Assembly: GCA_051275005.1 (NCBI GenBank)
Contig: JBNMOP010000095.1
Span: 1-10,920 of the forward strand
Direction: 5' to 3'
Length of the DNA: 10,920 nt
DNA from: Eutrophobius sp051275005
Lineage (GTDB): Bacteria > Pseudomonadota > Gammaproteobacteria > Eutrophobiales > Eutrophobiaceae
The translations under genes were made by a program, and so were the position numbers. Under the pieces are notes generated by a model, which made no database searches, had not been told where the DNA came from, and saw only the letters and a program-made list of their open reading frames with translations. Positions 7,136-10,920 of the stretch are shown piece by piece (positions within the stretch are counted from its first letter, which is position 1; every line of letters begins with the position of its first letter).

Positions 7136-7473
7136 TACTCTTCTTCTGGTAACGCGGGAACGATATAGCGGGTTGCGCTTAATAGCGGATATATATACAT
7201 GAGTCCGCCATGCGGCCGATTAACGTTTGCCTCATGATAAATATAATCAAATATCTCATTTGATAATTCTGCGGGGACTACTGCAGTCAGGATCTCCTTT
7301 TCCGACTGGCTTCCGATACCTCGGTATGCCAAGGGCGTGATCTTCCCTATTCCTCTGGCGCTCTTGATATCTACACTCATTAAATCAAAATTAGACTTGA
7401 GCTTCTTCGCGACATCAAGGGCTATACCCTTCGGAAAAATGCAGGTAATCAGTTTTTGCGGTGCTAGATCCAT
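7135..7473 (-). CDS. PII-like regulatory protein (second of a pair)
   Basis: This 112-residue protein has the PII fold pattern: first strand LITCIFPKG, helix to about residue 28, then a T-loop region with ARGIGK and YRG (residues 50-52), a second strand ILTAVV, helix, B-loop-like VNRPHGG and strand LMYIYPL. In canonical GlnB/GlnK the T-loop reads YRGAEY, with the uridylylated Tyr after Glu; here the sequence is YRGIGS, so that Tyr is missing and uridylylation as in enteric bacteria is unlikely. Such proteins usually bind a nucleotide or other small effector as trimers and touch a partner, often a membrane transporter. It starts on the base after the stop of the first PII-like gene and overlaps the sensor gene by one base. 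The partner is probably the DUF1538 protein upstream. Confidence 0.8.
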   Translation of the reverse strand: MDLAPQKLITCIFPKGIALDVAKKLKSNFDLMSVDIKSARGIGKITPLAYRGIGSQSEKEILTAVVPAELSNEIFDYIYHEANVNRPHGGLMYIYPLLSATRYIVPALPEEE

Positions 7474-7866
7474 CTATCCATCATTCCTGGTGACGTTACC
7501 CATAATTGGTTTCGCAAGTTTGTCTACAATTTCTTGCGGGATATAGGTTGCTACTTTGTCCAGATGAGTAACATACATGATACCCATGCCAGGCGTTTCC
7601 AGCTTCCCCGCAATAAACATTTTTTCAAAGACACGGTCAATCTGATTCGTTGCAACAATAATACTGATAACTTCTTTTTCAACTTCAATAGCCAAACCAA
7701 GCACTCCAAGTCGTTCACGAACACCACCGCCCCTGGCGTAATATATTGTTGCACCCTGGGCACCTACTTCCTGTGCCGCCTTGATAATATCGTCCGCTGA
7801 TCCACGCTGAACGACGCAGGTTATTAGAGCAACATCAGTTAATACTGTGATTTCATGTTTACTCAT
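7474..7866 (-). CDS. PII-like regulatory protein (first of a pair)
   Basis: This 130-residue PII-family protein has LITCVVQRGSADDIIKAAQE as first strand and helix, GATIYYARGGGVRERLG (about 38-54) at the start of the T-loop, AIEVEKEVISIIV as second strand, a helix ending at FIAGKLETPGMGIMYV (about 85-99) that corresponds to the B-loop (TGKxGDGKIFV in GlnB), and a C-terminal extension of about 20 residues with KLAKPIMGN. The T-loop lacks the YRGAEY sequence, so the modification site is absent. It differs clearly from the second PII-like gene beside it, so the pair is not a recent duplication. Its ATG overlaps the DUF1538 stop by four bases (ATGA) and its own stop abuts the next ATG. I infer that it regulates the DUF1538 membrane protein. 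Confidence 0.85.
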   Translation of the reverse strand: MSKHEITVLTDVALITCVVQRGSADDIIKAAQEVGAQGATIYYARGGGVRERLGVLGLAIEVEKEVISIIVATNQIDRVFEKMFIAGKLETPGMGIMYVTHLDKVATYIPQEIVDKLAKPIMGNVTRNDG

Positions 7867-9638
7867 GGGGTTACAAACTCCTCGTCAATGCCTGCTTCTT
7901 CATCTTCTATTGCATGGCGTTTATTAACTTTCCATTGAATTATTAATCCTGTAACCAAGACAGAAATTATAGGACCTATGGATGCCATGGATAAAATGCC
8001 AAATCCTTCAACTGCACCCACGGCATTACCAAATCCCAACCCCAGGGCAAGCACCAGCGGCACAGTAATGGGACCGGTGGTGACACCAGCACTGTCCCAT
8101 GCGATATTGACGAATTCCTCTGATGACATCCAGGTCAATACTACAGCTATTAAATAGCCCGGGATTAATAACCAGGCGATAGGGATTTCAAATATTATTT
8201 TTAACAGTCCCAGAGCAATACCAGTGCCTACACCAAACGATACCGCATAAAGAAGTACAGATTTTCTAAATGCACCATTGGTGAGGTTTTCAACAGTCAG
8301 ACCCAGGGCATTTAACGCTGGTTCAGCCAGGGTCGCACCAAAACCCAATACCCAGGCAAATAATATTGCCACAACCAGACCTATAGCAGATCCAAATAAC
8401 GGCGATCCATTTACTCCACTGAGTTGAGTAAAGGCCGCTGGCACAAGTCCACCAGACTGACCACCTAATTTTGCAAGACCATAACTTAGGCCGACATTAA
8501 ATATGACCATGCCTACCACACAGAGTGTAATGCCGTATGCGATCTCACCTTTATGACGGATTTTTTCCTTCAGTATCACAACCATTACAAATAATAAAAA
8601 CAGTACCAGTGGCACGATAGCGCGAATTCCTAATATAATTTCTAATCCTGGAGTTGTTTCATACCAACTCAGGACATGACTCGCTTCTACAGCAGTTGAT
8701 GCTGCAGAGATGATCATTTCAGGAGAAACTGTATGCGCGACATAAATGGCCAAGACCTGTACCCCGATTATTGGAAATAACGACGCCAGCATAACGATAC
8801 CAAAACCGGATAATGAAGAATTACCCTTGCCTGCGGATGCAGCAATACCAATACCTAAAGATAATACCAGCGGTACAGTAACCGGTCCGGTGGTTACTGC
8901 ACCGCAATCCCACGCCAGGCCTATGATTTTTGAGAGTTCAGGATGCATACTCAGCCAACCTGTTAATAATAACGTCGGCAATAGAGTTAGATACACAAAC
9001 GGTTTTAAATTCCAGCCATAGATAAAACGTATGGTACCCAGCACGGCAGCAAAACCCACGCCTATGCCTATCACTAAAACCATAACATCTGCCCAATCAT
9101 TTAATAATGTATAGAGATAAGGGGCCTGGTTTACATCTACAGTTGAGCCTGCCGTCTTAAGTGCACCAATTGCGGGTTCTGCAAACGTCACGCCAATTCC
9201 GAGCAAAAATGCGATGACCATAACAACGGGAAGACGCGCTTTTGCAGGCAGAACCGTACCCAGCGTCTCACCAAATGGCATTAACCCAACTTTGAGTCCT
9301 TCCATAAAAAACATTAGACCAATAATTACCGACAGGATACCGCCGGTAATGATCCCGGCATCGGTGATATTTTGTTTAAGAATCAATAGTTGAAACAAGA
9401 CGAGATAGAGTGCCAATGGCACAACGGCCTTGATTTGCTCTTGTAGACGAACATTGATGTAGGGTTGGAGGATCCGATATACATCAACACCACGCACTTG
9501 TAGCTTGGGCGCTATATAAGGAATATCTTTTCCTGACACATCTTTTTTTATGTCAGGCGTCATTTCGTTATAGCTTATTTGATGTTGTTCTAATGAAACC
9601 TGACGTAGAAAATCGCCAAATCTAATTTCATTTACCAT
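7863..9638 (-). CDS. Tandem DUF1538 integral membrane protein, putative transporter
   Basis: This 591-residue membrane protein contains two DUF1538 repeats. Residues 151-160 (TFAEPAIGAL) match 436-445 (TLAEPALNAL), and 243-262 (WDCGAVTTGPVTVPLVLSLG) match 514-533 (WDSAGVTTGPITVPLVLALG). LSGFGIVMLASLFPIIG likewise pairs with VEGFGILSMASIGPIIS. This internal duplication with glycine-rich re-entrant-like segments is typical of secondary transporters. Before the first helix there is a hydrophilic extension of about 65 residues, and the C-terminus has an acidic tail (EDEEAGIDEE). As far as I recall, separate DUF1538 proteins from Halomonas (UmpA/UmpB) were reported as a cation/proton antiporter, so this could be a fused version; that is inference. 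GGGA about eight bases before the ATG is a weak ribosome site. It leads the operon with two PII-like genes and a sensor. Confidence 0.9.
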   Translation of the reverse strand: MVNEIRFGDFLRQVSLEQHQISYNEMTPDIKKDVSGKDIPYIAPKLQVRGVDVYRILQPYINVRLQEQIKAVVPLALYLVLFQLLILKQNITDAGIITGGILSVIIGLMFFMEGLKVGLMPFGETLGTVLPAKARLPVVMVIAFLLGIGVTFAEPAIGALKTAGSTVDVNQAPYLYTLLNDWADVMVLVIGIGVGFAAVLGTIRFIYGWNLKPFVYLTLLPTLLLTGWLSMHPELSKIIGLAWDCGAVTTGPVTVPLVLSLGIGIAASAGKGNSSLSGFGIVMLASLFPIIGVQVLAIYVAHTVSPEMIISAASTAVEASHVLSWYETTPGLEIILGIRAIVPLVLFLLFVMVVILKEKIRHKGEIAYGITLCVVGMVIFNVGLSYGLAKLGGQSGGLVPAAFTQLSGVNGSPLFGSAIGLVVAILFAWVLGFGATLAEPALNALGLTVENLTNGAFRKSVLLYAVSFGVGTGIALGLLKIIFEIPIAWLLIPGYLIAVVLTWMSSEEFVNIAWDSAGVTTGPITVPLVLALGLGFGNAVGAVEGFGILSMASIGPIISVLVTGLIIQWKVNKRHAIEDEEAGIDEEFVTP

Positions 9639-9662
9639 ATCAGATATCCCATAAAATCGGCG

Positions 9663-9668
9663 ATTATA
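9663..9668 (-). promoter_or_regulatory. Predicted -10 box for the DUF1538-PII operon
   Basis: An exact TATAAT is read on the minus strand at 9668-9663, about 25 bases upstream of the DUF1538 start codon and after the csp terminator. No good -35 hexamer is seen 16-18 bases upstream (AGGTAA or similar), so the promoter would be weak or activator-dependent. AT-rich sequence around it makes chance occurrence possible. Confidence 0.35.
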
Positions 9669-9780
9669 TAGTAAAATTCTGATTATTACCTATTGAGCAC
9701 TCTATTTAGATTGATAATAGTTTAGGGATACGTACAGACATAAAAATTATTTTTTGAATAAAAATATACCTGAACCAGAC

Positions 9781-9806
9781 AAAAAAAGCCCCACATTCCC
9801 GGACTT
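9781..9806 (-). terminator. Rho-independent terminator after the csp pseudogene
   Basis: On the minus strand AAGTCC pairs with GGGCTT (one G-U pair) around a GGGAATGTG-like loop, followed by seven T residues at 9787-9781. It lies nine bases after the csp stop, where cold-shock genes normally carry a GC-rich hairpin and T-run, and it separates that unit from the DUF1538 operon. Confidence 0.6.
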
Positions 9807-9814
9807 ATGACACA

Positions 9815-10036
9815 TTACTCAAAAGTAAATTCTTCCTGTGCGACGACGTCTATTGCATTTGAGCTTTTTGGACCTCATTCAATTTCAAAACCGACACCCT
9901 GACCTACCGAAAGTGACTTAAACCCTTCAGTCTTAATGGAAATATGATGAACGAAAGAATCTGCACTACCATTACGGGGAGATATAAACCCAAAACCCTT
10001 TCTATCGTTAAATCATTTTACTTTCACTGCAGCCAT
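9815..10036 (-). pseudogene. CspA-family cold-shock protein pseudogene with two in-frame TGA codons
   Basis: From ATG 10036 the frame gives MAAVKVK, then TGA (10015-10013) in place of the Trp of the family's KVKWFN, then FNDRKGFGFISP with RNP1 intact, DSFVHHISI as RNP2, GFKSLSVGQGVGFEIE, a second TGA (9877-9875), then GPKSSNAIDVVAQEE and a TAA at 9817-9815. The whole 73-codon length of a cold-shock protein can be followed without any frameshift, so decay is recent or only point-like. The first TGA is a simple change from TGG. Working CspA-type proteins are single-domain nucleic-acid chaperones; this copy would end after seven residues. GAGAAGAG lies upstream of the ATG and a terminator follows. 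Not seen: any rescuing start codon giving a complete domain. Confidence 0.85.
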
Positions 10037-10554
10037 TGTTCACTCTTCTCATTTTAAATAATTAATAAAAAATAATGTATTAGCATGTACTGTGATGAAG
10101 AAAAATCACAAGATGCCCTGCTGATACATACTGCGAGGAATAATCCTAAGTCGCTACAATACTTGCTATCGGCTGGCTTTATCGCAAACCCTGCTGATAT
10201 TTCAACAAAAAGTTGATTATAAGAATTTGCATTTACGATGTGCTGGCTCATTGTTTCGTCAAATTCCGTCACATGCAAAACCCTACATTGCGAAATTGGC
10301 ATAAAATCTGTAACATAGAGAATGATAATTCACCTGAGTAGGCTCTCTTGCGCAGAAACATGTCGTTAAATCTCATTTAAAATCGCTTTACGGAGATTTT
10401 CATTCTGCACTACTGAATACCATGAATTGGCTTGGTATAGGCGTTCAAGCTTTTATTATCGTCTAATATCTACTCGTAACAGACCAAACGCAGTAGCAAA
10501 CCGATTTACCTGAGACCAAAACTGGTCCAGAAAACGTGTGTTAAGGAGTTTAGA
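10037..10554. other. Intergenic region between the csp pseudogene and the + strand gene pair
   Basis: I see no convincing gene here. It probably contains the long leader of the csp gene (minus strand) and the promoter of the + strand pair. Visible small dyads are TGTGAT/ATCACA (10091-10096 and 10105-10110, 8-base spacer), ATACCA/TGGTAT (10417-10422 and 10433-10438) and GACCA/TGGTC (10514-10518 and 10523-10527). An 82-codon open frame on the minus strand (10302-10054) has no family resemblance and a composition rich in Cys, Ser and Ile typical of chance frames. Confidence 0.5.
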
Positions 10555-10674
10555 ATGGCAATTGCCTATGGTTATCAGGTTAGTACCGATATTACATATA
10601 TACCTAATCGTTCAAGTTTACCTATGAAGGAAGAGAATCTTGCATTTGATGTCAAAATTCTGGATTTACTGTGA
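10555..10674 (+). CDS. Short hypothetical protein upstream of the DUF1488-like gene
   Basis: This is a 39-codon ORF from ATG 10555, with an excellent ribosome site (AAGGAG six bases upstream), that ends in TGA at 10672-10674. I do not recognise the sequence; it starts MAIAYGYQVSTDITYIPNRS and has no membrane helix or clear motif. Its stop overlaps the GTG start of the next gene in the form GTGA, which points to translational coupling. It could be a real small protein, or a leader ORF whose translation opens the next gene. Another possibility is that the two are parts of one gene separated by a frameshift. The strong ribosome site is the main argument that it is translated. Confidence 0.45.
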   Translation: MAIAYGYQVSTDITYIPNRSSLPMKEENLAFDVKILDLL

Positions 10675-10920
10675 TAGTACTTGTACATAAAAATAAAAAG
10701 AAACCTGGCGATGGCGCAATAACTTTTCCGGATTTGCAATGCTGGAATCCCCAAACGTTGGTTGCCACCATTATTGCTGAGATTAATGGTGATAGAATTA
10801 ACTGTCGGATCAAAGTGTCAGATATGAAAAAAACCTTTTCCATTGATGATGAAAATCCAATGAAATCTATTACCCAATATAGAAAAGATTTAGAAAAGGT
10901 ATCAAAAAGACTAATTGAAC
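10671..10920 (+). CDS. DUF1488-like protein, 3' end beyond the window
   Basis: A frame open from 10650 to the window end encodes at least 83 residues from GTG 10671. After a Lys-rich start the sequence AITFPDLQCWNPQTLVATII and then INGDRINCRIKVSDMKKTF matches the layout of DUF1488 proteins: a short ITFPD-like strand, a Trp/Asp or Asn turn, a strand ending before a small-Gly turn, and a xIxCxIS-type strand. It is followed by a charged helix with Tyr/Arg at QYRKDLEKVSKRLIE, comparable to the family's final helix. Function of that family is unknown. The start is uncertain: GTG overlaps the previous stop (GTGA) and has only a weak GGA upstream. The codon pattern and uninterrupted frame support coding, and the protein should end soon after the window. 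Confidence 0.5.
   Translation, partial: MIVLVHKNKKKPGDGAITFPDLQCWNPQTLVATIIAEINGDRINCRIKVSDMKKTFSIDDENPMKSITQYRKDLEKVSKRLIE

Noticed and set aside
9815..10036. TGA read as tryptophan (altered genetic code)
   Set aside because: The first csp TGA fits Trp, but TGA serves as the normal stop of tctB, tctA, tcuB and the DUF1538 gene at tight junctions, and TGG is used for Trp throughout.
10091..10110. CRP-like site TGTGA...TCACA
   Set aside because: The half-sites are separated by ten bases instead of six, so it does not fit CRP; treated only as a small dyad.
10054..10302. 82-codon minus-strand ORF upstream of the csp pseudogene
   Set aside because: No recognisable motif, composition rich in Cys, Ser and Ile, no clear ribosome site, and it lies where a csp leader would be.

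Overview
The window looks like bacterial chromosome, most likely from a gammaproteobacterium. The grounds are the gene families (TcuAB with a TctCBA tripartite transporter, PII-type proteins beside DUF1538, a CspA-type cold-shock remnant, a DUF1488-like protein) and ordinary Shine-Dalgarno and TGA/TAA/TAG stop use. The genus cannot be named from the sequence. I see no rRNA, tRNA, CRISPR array, insertion sequence or integrase. Nearly all genes are on the minus strand, so transcription runs from high to low coordinates.

Layout from left to right. At 12-242 (+) there is a small two-helix membrane protein, possibly the end of a longer gene cut by the window edge, followed by a hairpin terminator at 291-320. 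From 319 to 835 (-) there are two decayed fragments joined head to tail: the start of a VOC/glyoxalase-family gene with an in-frame TGA, and the C-terminal ATPase domain of a histidine kinase. From 838 to 6376 (-) there is a tightly packed operon tcuA-tcuB-tctC-tctB-tctA: an FAD tricarballylate-type dehydrogenase, its Fe-S/membrane electron-transfer partner, and a complete tripartite tricarboxylate transporter. The gap upstream of tcuA (6377-6604) holds the last residues of an outer-membrane beta-barrel protein and a promoter/dyad element. From 6605 to 9638 (-) a second operon encodes a double DUF1538 membrane protein, two divergent PII-like proteins and a membrane-anchored sensor domain with no output domain. 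From 9781 to 10036 (-) there is a cspA-type pseudogene with two in-frame TGA codons and a terminator. At 10555-10920 (+) a short ORF overlaps the start of a DUF1488-like gene that runs off the window.

How the parts may work together. The left operon should capture a tri- or dicarboxylate in the periplasm (TctC), import it with the electrochemical gradient (TctAB), oxidise it in the cytoplasm (TcuA; tricarballylate to cis-aconitate in the characterised enzyme) and pass the electrons through TcuB to the membrane quinone pool. The right operon looks like a membrane transporter with dedicated PII-type regulators, its genes joined by overlapping or abutting stops and starts. Gene remnants (VOC, histidine kinase, beta-barrel end, csp) lie around the intact genes, which suggests repeated rearrangement at this locus.
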